Positions 49,923-59,384 of a DNA stretch of 64,000 nucleotides are shown piece by piece; positions within the stretch are counted from its first letter, which is position 1, and every line of letters starts with the position of its first letter. Made by a program: the position numbers and the translations under genes. This DNA is from UBA2040 sp041674745. GTDB lineage: Bacteria; Bacteroidota; Bacteroidia; Flavobacteriales_D; Crocinitomicaceae. The stretch is taken from the NCBI GenBank assembly GCA_041674745.1, contig JBAYVD010000002.1, forward strand, positions 292,406 through 356,405, written 5' to 3'. The notes below the pieces were generated by a model. It was not told the origin of the DNA, did not search any database, and saw nothing but the letters and a program-made list of their open reading frames with translations.

Positions 49923-51243
49923 CTTTCCAATTTAATCGGTTCGCTTGCGCAAATTGCCAAGGTGCACCGTTGTTTTCAATATTCGTCAACATACCCGCCA
50001 ATTCACTCGGTACTTTGGATTCTTCCATCACCAAGAAACGTCGTAAATCAATAATAATAGACAAAGGATCAATATTTACTGGACATTCCTCGACACAAGC
50101 ATTGCAACTTGTGCAAGCCCAAATTTCTTCTTCCGTAATGTAATCGAACAACAAACTTTTACCGTCTTCGAAATCCTTGCCATTTTTGCGTTTCAAATCA
50201 CCGATTTCTGTCAAACGATCTCTTGTGGACATCATGATTTTTCGAGGCGACAGCAATTTACCCGTTTGGTTGGCTGGACAAGAGGAAGTGCAACGTCCAC
50301 ATTCTGTGCACGTATAAGCATCCAATAAGTTTTTCCAAGTTAAATCCGTCACATCTTTGACTCCAAAACGCTGCGGATCAGTTGGTTCAGCAGGAGCTGC
50401 ATAGGGATCTGCATTGGGGTCCATCATTAACTTCACTTCATTGGTAACGGATTCCATGTTGGTCAATCGTCCTTTAGCTTCCAAATTGGAATAGTAAGTA
50501 TTGGGGAAAGCCAAAAGAATATGGAAATGTTTTGAGTAAGGTAAGTAATTCAAAAAGGCAAAAACCATTAAAATATGACCCCACCAACCTACTCGTTCCA
50601 AAATGTGCAAAGTAGACTCGTCCAATCCACCAAAAATTGCCGGACCGAATTGACTACTCAAAGCGAAAGAAAAAGTTTGATCACCTAAATTCGCTGCATG
50701 TGAAGCGCCCATATTGTACAAAGCTTCATCGGCCCCGTTCATCGTGAAAATGCAAAATACCAAGATTGTTTCCATGATGAGAATCAAATTTCCATCATTT
50801 TTTGGCCAGCCTTTCATTTCAGGCATATTCAAACGCTTTACCTTAGAAACATTTCGTCTCCACAAGAAGGCTGCCGTTCCGATCAAGGCAAGAAGCGTTA
50901 AAATTTCAATGAAACTGATCATGAATGTATAAAAACCACCCAAACCTTCTCTAAAGAAACGATGGTGACCAGAAACTCCGTCAACAATGATTTCCAACAA
51001 TTCAATTTGTGTAATCACAAAGGCGACATACAACATCAGGTGAAGTAGGGCAGGAATTGGTCGTTTGAACATTTTCTTTTGACCCAAAGCCACCAAAGCC
51101 ATGGTTTTCCAACGATCTACTGGACGGTCTTTTCGGTTCACATCACGACCCAGCAAAATATTACTTCGAATCTTTCCAATGTTCCAAAAGAAAAATCCAA
51201 ATCCAACCAATGTAAGAAGGACAAAAAGTAGATGAGCTATCAT
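49912..51243 (-). CDS. Membrane 4Fe-4S protein (HdrD/NarI-like)
   Basis: 443 residues. About five membrane helices (LLFVLLTLVGFGFFFW, LHLMLYVAFVITQIELLEI, FYTFMISFIEILTLLALIGTAAFLW, GNLILIMETILVFCIFTM, WWGHILMVFAFLNYLP) precede two ferredoxin-type 4Fe-4S motifs, CTECGRCTSSCP and CTSCNACVEECP, each with a further Cys-Pro. The His residues in the helices (HHRFFREG, HAANL, HFHIL) could bind heme as in NarI-like subunits. It likely moves electrons across or along the inner membrane with the CCG protein at 48711. Gap to the MCE gene is 12 bases. Confidence 0.92.
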   Translation of the reverse strand: MIAHLLFVLLTLVGFGFFFWNIGKIRSNILLGRDVNRKDRPVDRWKTMALVALGQKKMFKRPIPALLHLMLYVAFVITQIELLEIIVDGVSGHHRFFREGLGGFYTFMISFIEILTLLALIGTAAFLWRRNVSKVKRLNMPEMKGWPKNDGNLILIMETILVFCIFTMNGADEALYNMGASHAANLGDQTFSFALSSQFGPAIFGGLDESTLHILERVGWWGHILMVFAFLNYLPYSKHFHILLAFPNTYYSNLEAKGRLTNMESVTNEVKLMMDPNADPYAAPAEPTDPQRFGVKDVTDLTWKNLLDAYTCTECGRCTSSCPANQTGKLLSPRKIMMSTRDRLTEIGDLKRKNGKDFEDGKSLLFDYITEEEIWACTSCNACVEECPVNIDPLSIIIDLRRFLVMEESKVPSELAGMLTNIENNGAPWQFAQANRLNWKDEA

Positions 51244-51255
51244 AAAATATGAGTT

Positions 51256-52293
51256 TTAATTCGGAATGGTATCCAGTATTTTTCGCAATTTCGCCTCCTC
51301 AGCACTCGTAAGAGAAACCCCTTTCGTTTTTGCTCCTAGCACTGAAAAATGAATATATCTCTCAGGATGAAGATTCAAATCATTCACTAAATTTTGAAGA
51401 GATTTGTTGGTCAGAACCAATTCATCGTACAATTTTTCATCTGCAATCAATTTGCCCAAAGTCCCTTGCCCTTTGTTTGCATTCGCGATCAAGGTATTAA
51501 TACTTTGCAAAGTAGCCTTCGCATCACCGATTACGGCTTTAAAGTCGGCCGTTACCAAATCACCTGTTATTTTTTCAGCATTGCCTAAAATAGCCGTAAC
51601 TTTCGCATTACTCAAATGCAAATTCTCCGTAATACTTTCAACGTTGGAAAGAATTCTACCCAATTTTAATTTCTCGCTGGACAAGAGTGATTCCGCTTCG
51701 TAAGCTACATTCCCAAATCGTTTGATAGCTAATTTCAGTTCTGACAATCCCCCTTCCAGCGCTGCCGTTCCGTTTGTATCTAACATAGAAGAAACCGATT
51801 GAACTACCTTATCAATGGATCCCATCATGGTTTGCAACTTTTGAGAAATTGGGTCTGCATAGGCTTTGGCCTGCGAAACCATATCTACAGCAACTTCACC
51901 TTTGATTTTATCTCCTGGCTTGTAGTATCCTTTTGAAAGATCGGAATTTAAATTCAATATCATCCCTTTGTTGAACAAATCCAAGGATCCAATTTGAACA
52001 ATAGAACCTTTGGGGATCTTCACATCTCTGTTCTGAATATTGAATGAAACCTTTACTTTTTCATCTTCTTTGCCCGTCGCCACATATTCGACTGATAGTA
52101 CCTTCCCTATCCCTACACCGTTTAGCGTAACAGAACTAGCGGGAGCCAATTGACCTGAGTTCGGGAAATAAGCGAAGTACACATCGTCTCCACCAAAAAA
52201 ACTGTTGCCTTTTAAGAAATTTACACCGGTCACCAATAAACCGATAGCGAATAAAGCAATTACGCCTGTTTTTACCTCTTTAGAAATCTTCAA
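51256..52293 (-). CDS. MlaD/MCE-domain protein
   Basis: 345 residues. One N-terminal helix (KTGVIALFAIGLLVTGVNFL) is followed by an MCE domain (VYFAYFPNSGQLAPASSVTLNGVGIGKVLSVEYV ... ISFNIQNRDVKIPKGSIVQIGSLDLFNKGMILNL) and a long C-terminal helical segment. MCE proteins pass phospholipids between inner and outer membranes; the Bacteroidota version sits next to envelope genes. Starts 4 bases after the amidase gene stop. Confidence 0.92.
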   Translation of the reverse strand: MKISKEVKTGVIALFAIGLLVTGVNFLKGNSFFGGDDVYFAYFPNSGQLAPASSVTLNGVGIGKVLSVEYVATGKEDEKVKVSFNIQNRDVKIPKGSIVQIGSLDLFNKGMILNLNSDLSKGYYKPGDKIKGEVAVDMVSQAKAYADPISQKLQTMMGSIDKVVQSVSSMLDTNGTAALEGGLSELKLAIKRFGNVAYEAESLLSSEKLKLGRILSNVESITENLHLSNAKVTAILGNAEKITGDLVTADFKAVIGDAKATLQSINTLIANANKGQGTLGKLIADEKLYDELVLTNKSLQNLVNDLNLHPERYIHFSVLGAKTKGVSLTSAEEAKLRKILDTIPN

Positions 52294-52297
52294 AACG

Positions 52298-53419
52298 TTA
52301 TTTTTCTGCTAATTTAAGTGCTTTTTCCAAATTAATGCGCTCTCCATTAAGAAACGCTACAACAAAAGCATGTTGAAAACCTTTATTTCGGAGTTCATTT
52401 TTATACACATTTGCTGATTTAGCATCGTTCACAAATTTGCCCGTTGTGTATTTAAACAAGTTATCTTGTTTGTATTCTTCCATTTCTAAGCCTAGGAATC
52501 GGGTATCTGTTAACGAAATGGGTTTTTCAGAAGTTTCAATTTGAACTTTGAATTCTACCTTATCCTTGTTTTCTGAATAAACTTTCTGATTGTTATTTTT
52601 TTCCGTTTTTCCGTTTTGGGAATTCGGCAAGACAACAATTCCCTCCAATTCATTTTTGTATTTCTCGAAAGCTGCAAACATACTATTTGACATCATGTTT
52701 TGCGTTTCATCAGCCATTAAAAATTTTTGGTCTTTTGGATTGGTTAAAAAACCTGTTTCAATCAAAACACTTGGCATAGTTGTTTTGTACAAAACAATGA
52801 ATCCAGCTTGTTTCACACCGCGATCATAGCGACCAATTTTCCCAAACTCTGTCTGCAACTTGGTAGCAAATGAAATGGATTGATCTAAAAAGACGGAAAG
52901 TTGAATTTGACGAGCAATGATAGCATCTGGCGAAAGATCGAAATCTTTGTATTTTTCTCCTTTATCGTCTTCCAAATAGATGGCACTATTTTCTCGCTCT
53001 GCAATTTTTTGTTGCGATTCGGTTCGGTGCAATCCTAAAACAAAAGTCTCTGTTCCCTCAGCAGTGGCACTTGCCGCATTGGCATGGATACAAATGAATA
53101 AATCCGCGTTGCTTTTGTTGGCGATTTTTGCCCGATCATCTAATTCTACAAATACATCTTTGTCGCGCGTGTAAATCACTTTGATGTCGGGATAGTTCTT
53201 TTTGATCATATCGCCCAATTTCAAAGCCATGGCTAAACAAACAATTTTTTCCTGGGTACTGGAACCCAAACATCCAGGATCTTTGCCTCCATGTCCAGGG
53301 TCAATGACAACTGTTTTTATAGCGGAAAGAGCGGAATTTCCCGTTTGGGCATGAAAATTGACAGCAAAAATGGCAACAAAAACAAGCAGTACGAAGGTTT
53401 GGAGTTTATTTGATTTCAT
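52298..53419 (-). CDS. N-acetylmuramoyl-L-alanine amidase (Amidase_3, AmiC-like)
   Basis: About 373 residues from ATG 53419 (MKSNKLQTFVLLVFVAIFAVNFHAQ, signal peptide); a TTG 6 codons earlier (53437) is less likely. It cleaves the bond between muramic acid and the stem peptide of peptidoglycan. Zinc site: VVIDPGHGGKDPGC (His), ELDDRAKIANKSNADLFICIHAN (His), and catalytic Glu in VLIETGFLTNPKD. A C-terminal SPOR-like domain (KVQIETSEKPISL ... TGKFVNDAKSANVYKNELRNKGFQHAFVVAF) likely targets septal glycan. First gene of the minus-strand envelope operon. Confidence 0.95.
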   Translation of the reverse strand: MKSNKLQTFVLLVFVAIFAVNFHAQTGNSALSAIKTVVIDPGHGGKDPGCLGSSTQEKIVCLAMALKLGDMIKKNYPDIKVIYTRDKDVFVELDDRAKIANKSNADLFICIHANAASATAEGTETFVLGLHRTESQQKIAERENSAIYLEDDKGEKYKDFDLSPDAIIARQIQLSVFLDQSISFATKLQTEFGKIGRYDRGVKQAGFIVLYKTTMPSVLIETGFLTNPKDQKFLMADETQNMMSNSMFAAFEKYKNELEGIVVLPNSQNGKTEKNNNQKVYSENKDKVEFKVQIETSEKPISLTDTRFLGLEMEEYKQDNLFKYTTGKFVNDAKSANVYKNELRNKGFQHAFVVAFLNGERINLEKALKLAEK

Positions 53420-53495
53420 TTTTTTTATTTTGAGCAATCTAATTTTTTAGCTTTGCAAACGTTTTAAAGCAACATTCGTGCAAATTTACAACTGA

Positions 53496-56051
53496 TTGGT
53501 AACCAAAAAGCATTCCATAAAACTAGTTTTCTTCGTGATGATGTTAATAATGTCACGAAGCTACTGCGCGAACTCCCAAGAAATACTTGCGAAGGACACG
53601 ATTTATGTCAATGATTTTTCGATGGAAGATATTGGCAAGTACTCTTCTGCCGATTCAATCTTTACCGACCTAAAAAACAAGAAGGTTCATTTATATAGCA
53701 ATGCAAAGGTGGCTTATGGCGATGTTTCCATGACTGCAGGCTACATTCAAATTGACTTGGAAAAGAACGAAGTATTGGCGACTTATTTAATTGACTCCCT
53801 TGGGAATAAGCTTGGTAAACCTGAATTTGACGACGGAGCAGAACACATGACAGCTTCCAGTATTCGTTATAATTTCAATACGGAGAAAGGTTACATTCAA
53901 GAAATGATGACCCAGCAGGAAGAAAATTACCTGTACATGGGTGTTGCCAAACGACAAGCCAACGAAGAAATCCATTTTTTGAAAGGTCGATTTACAACCT
54001 GTGACTTAGAAGATCCTCATTTCCATTTTCAACTGTCAAAAGCGATTTTAATACCCGACAAACGAATCGTTTCAGGTCCGATGAATTTATGGATCAAGGG
54101 TGTTCCAACATTCCTCGCCTTGCCGTTCATTATTTTGCCTCAGCAAAAAGACAAACTAACCGGTTTTATTTTCCCTCAAGTAATCCCAAGTTCGGCTTAC
54201 GGTTTTGGTTTTAGTCAATTGGGATATTTCATCCCTATAAATGATAAAATTCAAACAACTGTGTATGGAAGTTTGTATTCGCGCGGCTCATATGGCTTTT
54301 CGAATTCAACTGATTATTATGTAAAATACAAGTTCAAAGGAAATTTCAACCTAGGGTATGAGCGTTATTTGAATGGTTTTCCTTCCAATACATCAAAAAC
54401 GAATGTCAAAATCATTTGGTCGCATCAAAAAGATTCAAAATCGAATCCGAATTTACAATTTCGCTCGAATGTAAATTTTCAATCCATCAACAATCCACAG
54501 ATCAATTTAGATCCAAACAACAACAATTATCTAAACAATACTTTCAATTCGGATATTGCACTCGACAAGACTTTTGCCAATTTACCTATCCGAACAGGAA
54601 TTAAAATTACAGCCCGGCAAAGTTCGGTAAACAAGTCGATAGAGTTGAATAGTCCAACAGTCAATTTCAACATGACGCAAATTTTTCCGCTCAAAAAACT
54701 GGTAAATGGAACCCAAGGATGGCGACAAATCATTGCTCGATTTGGTGTTACATATGATATGGAGGGTAAAAATCAATCCTCATTTGCTGACAGTTTAATG
54801 AAGCAAGCAGATTTTACGAGAATTGGTCAAGCCTATAAAAATGGGGTTTCGCAAAGAGCCACGGCCAAAACAACGGTAGGTCTGTTTAAAAACACATTAA
54901 AAATTAATCCTTCCATTACCTACCGGAATGATATTAATTTTCAAACCGTTGAAAAATTCAATGACTCAACGGATACCACTGGAGTCATGCAATACTCCAT
55001 TCGAAATGATCTTCAAAAAATTACGGGTATGGCACAATTTTTTGATGTAAAAGTAAACGCAACGACCGTTTTGTATTCCTATTACAAATTCGCTGGTAAA
55101 CGTAAATCTCTTTTGCGTCATGTGATGACACCAACCATTGGATACAGTTATATCCCAAATTTGAATTCAACAAGGACATTGAATGTAATCAACCAAATCA
55201 AACCTCTCTCCTATTCCCAATTTGAACAAAGTGTTTATTCCAGCGGGGCTACAAATGACCAATCTTTGATCACTTTTGCTATGAACAACACGTTTGAATT
55301 GAAACGCCAATCAGACAAAGACACCGTTACCGGATTCCGGAAAATAAAAATAATCGACAACTTGAGTATTTCAGGAAATTACGATTTACTCAAAGACTCG
55401 ATGAAGCTTTCTGATTTCAATTGGAATTTGAGAATTAGTCCGTTCAAATTTTTAAATTTTCAGGCCAGTGGCGTATACAGTGCTTACAATTGGAACGATT
55501 CCACCGGAGCTAAAACAAAAGATTTCGCCATCGATTCCCGTTCAAAATTGGGACGTTTTCTTTCTTCCACCTTTTCTACAGGATTGACCTTGGCTCCAAA
55601 AGAAAGCTTGAACAAAATTCAAGATACGAAGCAAAAAATGGAAGACAACTGGAATGCAGATTACCAATATTTCATTTTGCATCCTGAACAAATGATCACT
55701 TTTGATATTCCATGGAAAGCAACGATTTCGCACAACGTTTCTTGGAACATCAACCAAAACAAAACAAGTGTAAATCGCGATAAGTCTAGCTTGGTTCAAA
55801 CCATTCGCTTAGATGGCGACATTAGTTTCACAAAAAGATGGAAATTGGCGGGTAGCTCCTCTTTTGATTTTAAAACAGCGAAAGTCACCTACGTTCAAAT
55901 GAACTTGGTGCGCAATATGCATTGCTGGCAATTAAGTTTCAACTGGACACCGGTTGCTGCCTACAAATCCTTCTCTTTTCAAATGAACGCCAAATCATCA
56001 TTGTTCCAAGATGCCAAATTGCGCTTTCAAAAACCACCTTTCTTCCTATAA
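53496..56051 (+). CDS. lptD: LptD-like LPS assembly protein
   Basis: 851 residues from a TTG at 53496, giving a signal region VTKKHSIKLVFFVMMLIMSRSYC; an ATG at residue 15 would cut the hydrophobic core. N-terminal OstA/jelly-roll repeats (DSIFTDLKNKKVHLYSNAKVAYGDVSMTAGYIQIDLEKNEVLA) continue through a motif FTTCDLEDPHFHFQLSKA to a large beta-barrel. In Gram-negatives LptD inserts LPS into the outer leaflet. It is divergent from the amidase/MCE operon with 77 bases between starts, so the two may share regulation. Confidence 0.93.
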   Translation: MVTKKHSIKLVFFVMMLIMSRSYCANSQEILAKDTIYVNDFSMEDIGKYSSADSIFTDLKNKKVHLYSNAKVAYGDVSMTAGYIQIDLEKNEVLATYLIDSLGNKLGKPEFDDGAEHMTASSIRYNFNTEKGYIQEMMTQQEENYLYMGVAKRQANEEIHFLKGRFTTCDLEDPHFHFQLSKAILIPDKRIVSGPMNLWIKGVPTFLALPFIILPQQKDKLTGFIFPQVIPSSAYGFGFSQLGYFIPINDKIQTTVYGSLYSRGSYGFSNSTDYYVKYKFKGNFNLGYERYLNGFPSNTSKTNVKIIWSHQKDSKSNPNLQFRSNVNFQSINNPQINLDPNNNNYLNNTFNSDIALDKTFANLPIRTGIKITARQSSVNKSIELNSPTVNFNMTQIFPLKKLVNGTQGWRQIIARFGVTYDMEGKNQSSFADSLMKQADFTRIGQAYKNGVSQRATAKTTVGLFKNTLKINPSITYRNDINFQTVEKFNDSTDTTGVMQYSIRNDLQKITGMAQFFDVKVNATTVLYSYYKFAGKRKSLLRHVMTPTIGYSYIPNLNSTRTLNVINQIKPLSYSQFEQSVYSSGATNDQSLITFAMNNTFELKRQSDKDTVTGFRKIKIIDNLSISGNYDLLKDSMKLSDFNWNLRISPFKFLNFQASGVYSAYNWNDSTGAKTKDFAIDSRSKLGRFLSSTFSTGLTLAPKESLNKIQDTKQKMEDNWNADYQYFILHPEQMITFDIPWKATISHNVSWNINQNKTSVNRDKSSLVQTIRLDGDISFTKRWKLAGSSSFDFKTAKVTYVQMNLVRNMHCWQLSFNWTPVAAYKSFSFQMNAKSSLFQDAKLRFQKPPFFL

Positions 56052-56195
56052 ATCATCTCGAATCTTTTTTTTAACCTCATTGTGAACATATTAAGCACTT
56101 TGTGGTTTTATTAATAGAATTATTATTAACAAATATTGTACAAAATACAATAAGTTCGTATTTTGCACCATAATTGAACTTTTTATTAGCTGCAA
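56052..56195 (+). promoter_or_regulatory. Upstream region of the glycan operon
   Basis: 144 bases between lptD and the glycoside hydrolase gene. Holds an AT-rich stretch with an ATTATTAACA copy, then the inverted repeat and promoter listed below. No terminator hairpin for lptD is evident. Confidence 0.5.
56134..56165 (+). promoter_or_regulatory. Promoter and 7-5-7 inverted repeat, likely operator
   Basis: TATTGTA-CAAAA-TACAATA (56134-56152) is a perfect inverted repeat. It covers the likely -33 element (TTG at 56136-56138); an imperfect -7 box (TATTTTG, 56159-56165) follows 20 bases later and the ATG 30 bases further on. A repressor bound here would block transcription of the whole operon. 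No regulator gene is next to it. Confidence 0.5.
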
Positions 56196-57545
56196 ATGGA
56201 AAAACAAATCATCTTACTTTTCTTGGCTTTTATGTCGCTAATGAACGGTAATTACTTTGGCCAAACATCTAAAGTTACGGTGCAAAAAATAAATGACCAA
56301 TGGGAATTATTAGTTGATGGCAAACCATTTTACATCAAAGGTGCGGGTGGTGAAACACATTTGGACAAAGTTGTAGAATCAGGTGCAAATACCATTCGAA
56401 CTTGGGGACTTGAAAATGCGCAAGAAGTTTTGGACGCCGCACAAGCCAAAGGATTAAAAGTGATGCTCGGAATGTGGGTTCAACACGAGCGTCACGGCTT
56501 CGATTACAATGACGAAGAAAAAATTAAAAATCAATTGAACAATTTCCGAGTAGCGGTGGAAAAATACAAAAATCACCCTGCGCTCTTACTTTGGGGAGTT
56601 GGAAATGAATATGAACTAGATTATAGCAATACCAAGGTTTGGAGCGCCGTCAACGATATCGCCAAAATGGTGAAAGAATTGGACCCTAATCACCCAACCT
56701 CGACGGTTACAGCAGGTACAAGTCCGAGTAAAGTGAAATTCATCAACGAAACCATGACAGCAATTGATATTTATGGTATCAACACCTATGGAGATATTGA
56801 AAATGTAAAAAAGGTTCTAAAGGATGGTAATTTCAATGGTCCGTACATGATTACCGAATGGGGACCAAACGGTCATTGGGAATCACCAAAAACACGCTGG
56901 GGCTCTTCTATCGAACAAACCAGTACGGAAAAAGCATTGACGTACAAAACACGTTACCAAGATTATATTTGGGGAGAAAGAAAACAATGTATTGGTTCAT
57001 TTGCGTTCCTTTGGGGACAAAAGCAAGAATATACCAGTACTTGGTACGGCGTATTTGACGAAGAAGGAAGACCAACGGAAGCAATTGACGCGCTTGAGTA
57101 TGATTGGTCGGGGAAATACCCAGTCAACCGCTCCCCTTCTATCGATTCTGTTCTCGTGGAAGGAGTCAGAAATTATCCGCGGAATTTAATTTTAACATCG
57201 GGTCAATCCATGCTTTGTCAAGTTTTTTCAATCGATTTGAACAAGGACAAGTTGAGTTATACGTGGGAATTGTATCCTGAAAGTACCGATTTGAAAACCG
57301 GAGGAGATCGAGAAGACAAACCCACGGCCATTTCAGGAAAATTGAAAAATCGGAATCAAGCTACGGTAAAAGTCAAAGCCCCCAATACAGAAGGTCGTTA
57401 TCGTCTTTTTGTGACGGTTTCGGATGGAGAAAAAATAGCGTACATGAACATTCCTTTTTACGTTCAAGAAAATTTGGATGCCGATGGAAATTCCAAGAAA
57501 ATAATATTCACCCCTCAAGATCTTAAGTCGTTTGAAGAAAAATAA
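56196..57545 (+). CDS. Clan GH-A glycoside hydrolase (GH2-like TIM barrel)
   Basis: 449 residues with a signal peptide (MEKQIILLFLAFMSLMNGNYFGQ). After a short strand (QWELLVDGKPFYIKGAGGETH) is a TIM barrel typical of GH2/GH5 relatives: the acid/base E138 lies in LLWGVGNEYEL after strand 4 and the nucleophile E221 in MITEWGPNG after strand 7. Residues ~330-440 are a PKD/Ig-like domain (DSVLVEGVRNYPRNLILTSG ... RYRLFVTVSDGEKIAYM). It lacks the N-terminal sugar-binding domains of true GH2 enzymes. Likely cuts a beta-linked glycan; substrate unknown. First gene of a five-gene operon; there is no T9SS tag. Confidence 0.87.
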   Translation: MEKQIILLFLAFMSLMNGNYFGQTSKVTVQKINDQWELLVDGKPFYIKGAGGETHLDKVVESGANTIRTWGLENAQEVLDAAQAKGLKVMLGMWVQHERHGFDYNDEEKIKNQLNNFRVAVEKYKNHPALLLWGVGNEYELDYSNTKVWSAVNDIAKMVKELDPNHPTSTVTAGTSPSKVKFINETMTAIDIYGINTYGDIENVKKVLKDGNFNGPYMITEWGPNGHWESPKTRWGSSIEQTSTEKALTYKTRYQDYIWGERKQCIGSFAFLWGQKQEYTSTWYGVFDEEGRPTEAIDALEYDWSGKYPVNRSPSIDSVLVEGVRNYPRNLILTSGQSMLCQVFSIDLNKDKLSYTWELYPESTDLKTGGDREDKPTAISGKLKNRNQATVKVKAPNTEGRYRLFVTVSDGEKIAYMNIPFYVQENLDADGNSKKIIFTPQDLKSFEEK

Positions 57546-59382
57546 TAGACATATCCTTCTCTTTGCCGCCTTTGCTTTGATTGTTTCGAGTGTAAGTGCG
57601 CAACATAAAGATAGTAGCACATTGGATTTATTCAATTCCGGTTCTTTTCCGAAAAACATGAAGAACGGATTGAGCAATCTGTCCGTTTCTGGCTATTACC
57701 GATTTATTGGTAATTACACAGTGATGAAAGAACAATATCCTGAATTTGGGACAGTTAAAAATCGATTGTTTTTAGGGGATGACAGCAACATTCCTCAGTT
57801 GTATATGACCATTGGAGCGCGCCCTTCTGCGACCACTTCCTTTAGCACCGACCTCTTTTTGTGGACACCACTTTCGGGTAGCACAACGGATTATGCAAAA
57901 GGTTTGAATTTGGGAGTTAACTTAAACGGAAGCCATTCCACCAAATATGGAAATTTCTCCGTTCATACCGGCGGAATTCATTGGTATTCCTTGAGTCCAT
58001 TCACGTTTGCGACCAATACCGGTTACAACCGTTACAGCCTTTTTGAAAGAAATCCGTGGGATCCCAATACAAAAGATGTGCAAGATCGATACCACCAATT
58101 CTACGAAAAAGGAGCGTTAAGTCAAGATGTTCGTTGGGGACAGCAAGCATTTCAAGGATTTATTTTTGATGGAAACAAACTACCAAAAGGATTTTCATTT
58201 GCCTACATGTACGGAAAATCGCAATACAACGGAGGTTCATTGCCGAAACCCAACAGTATGATGGGCGGAAAAATCAGAAAAGATTTCGGTCAGAGCTTTG
58301 TAAGTATCAATGGAATCTCCAACAAAACCTATGACGATAGTTTAGCACGAGAAGTGATTGGTTACGACCTAATCACATCAGAATTTAAATTGAAAATAAA
58401 CGAAATCACCTTGGTGGGTGAACTGGGCGCAGGTAGTTATCATGCACCTAGTTTGAAAGGGAAATTGGGAGAAGCCATCGATTTAAGAGTTCAATTTTCC
58501 GAAGAATTAACGCACTTCCCAATTGAAGTTCGCTATTTCCAAATCAGTCCATACGTGATTAACAACAACGGTATTTTTTGGAATTCTTCCATCAGCGAAT
58601 TTTCGGTAAACTCGGCAAATGCGGCGGATCCGGGAAGTCAAACTCCTCTTATTCCTTTTGCTAGTTCTTTGGTCAACATTGGCCAAATGACAAACAATCG
58701 AAAAGGAATTATTCTCAACACGGATTTACACATCAAAAAACAAAAACTAACGATTGGATACAGTGTGGCCAGCGAAATTATTGGATTGTCGGATAAAATC
58801 ACGTACGGTCATCCAGCCAACAATTTGGCTCTATCTCGGTTCTGGCGTTGGGGATTCCCATCGAATGTTGGACCTTATCAAAATTTGAATAAAATTTACC
58901 GAGGTGTCTATGAAACAGTTCAAATTACGGACTCCATTTCGGCAAAAGGTTTCAATTCCATCGAAGTCAGTTACAAAGGTAAAATGAAGCTTTTCAAAAA
59001 AGACTTGTATGTATTCTATTTGGCTGGATTCCATTCCGTTCAGAGAGATTTTTCAATTCTACCCAACTATTCGAAAGCAGCCTATTTACAGAGTTACAAC
59101 AACCAACTAGAATTCTACTATCCACTGACTTCAAAAATGGTCATATCCAATTACTTCGGTTGGGATCGCATCATAGCAAATGAACATACAACGTTAGATG
59201 TAGTATCTCAATCTGCTCGAAATCAAGTTGGAACCAGTTATTCCATTGGAATTGACTACGTTCTTTCTAAAAATGTTGGATTGTATGTTCGTCAGCGTTG
59301 GATGACATACAAAGACGCAAATTTTTCATTGGATCATTACAGAGGTCACGAAACGACCGTTGAATTAAAAATATATTTTTAA
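57532..59382 (+). CDS. Large outer-membrane beta-barrel protein
   Basis: 616 residues from a TTG at 57532 that overlaps the hydrolase stop by 14 bases; an upstream start is not possible without more overlap. Signal: KKNNRHILLFAAFALIVSSVSAQ. The body is dense amphipathic beta-strands with aromatic ends (NLSVSGYYRFIGNY, NLGVNLNGSHSTKYGNFSVHTGGIHWY, LHIKKQKLTIGYSVASEI) and ends with F (TTVELKIYF), as outer-membrane barrels do. No SusC/TonB plug is visible. No family recognised. In the operon context it may pass or bind glycan. Confidence 0.75.
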   Translation: MKKNNRHILLFAAFALIVSSVSAQHKDSSTLDLFNSGSFPKNMKNGLSNLSVSGYYRFIGNYTVMKEQYPEFGTVKNRLFLGDDSNIPQLYMTIGARPSATTSFSTDLFLWTPLSGSTTDYAKGLNLGVNLNGSHSTKYGNFSVHTGGIHWYSLSPFTFATNTGYNRYSLFERNPWDPNTKDVQDRYHQFYEKGALSQDVRWGQQAFQGFIFDGNKLPKGFSFAYMYGKSQYNGGSLPKPNSMMGGKIRKDFGQSFVSINGISNKTYDDSLAREVIGYDLITSEFKLKINEITLVGELGAGSYHAPSLKGKLGEAIDLRVQFSEELTHFPIEVRYFQISPYVINNNGIFWNSSISEFSVNSANAADPGSQTPLIPFASSLVNIGQMTNNRKGIILNTDLHIKKQKLTIGYSVASEIIGLSDKITYGHPANNLALSRFWRWGFPSNVGPYQNLNKIYRGVYETVQITDSISAKGFNSIEVSYKGKMKLFKKDLYVFYLAGFHSVQRDFSILPNYSKAAYLQSYNNQLEFYYPLTSKMVISNYFGWDRIIANEHTTLDVVSQSARNQVGTSYSIGIDYVLSKNVGLYVRQRWMTYKDANFSLDHYRGHETTVELKIYF

Positions 59383-59384
59383 AT

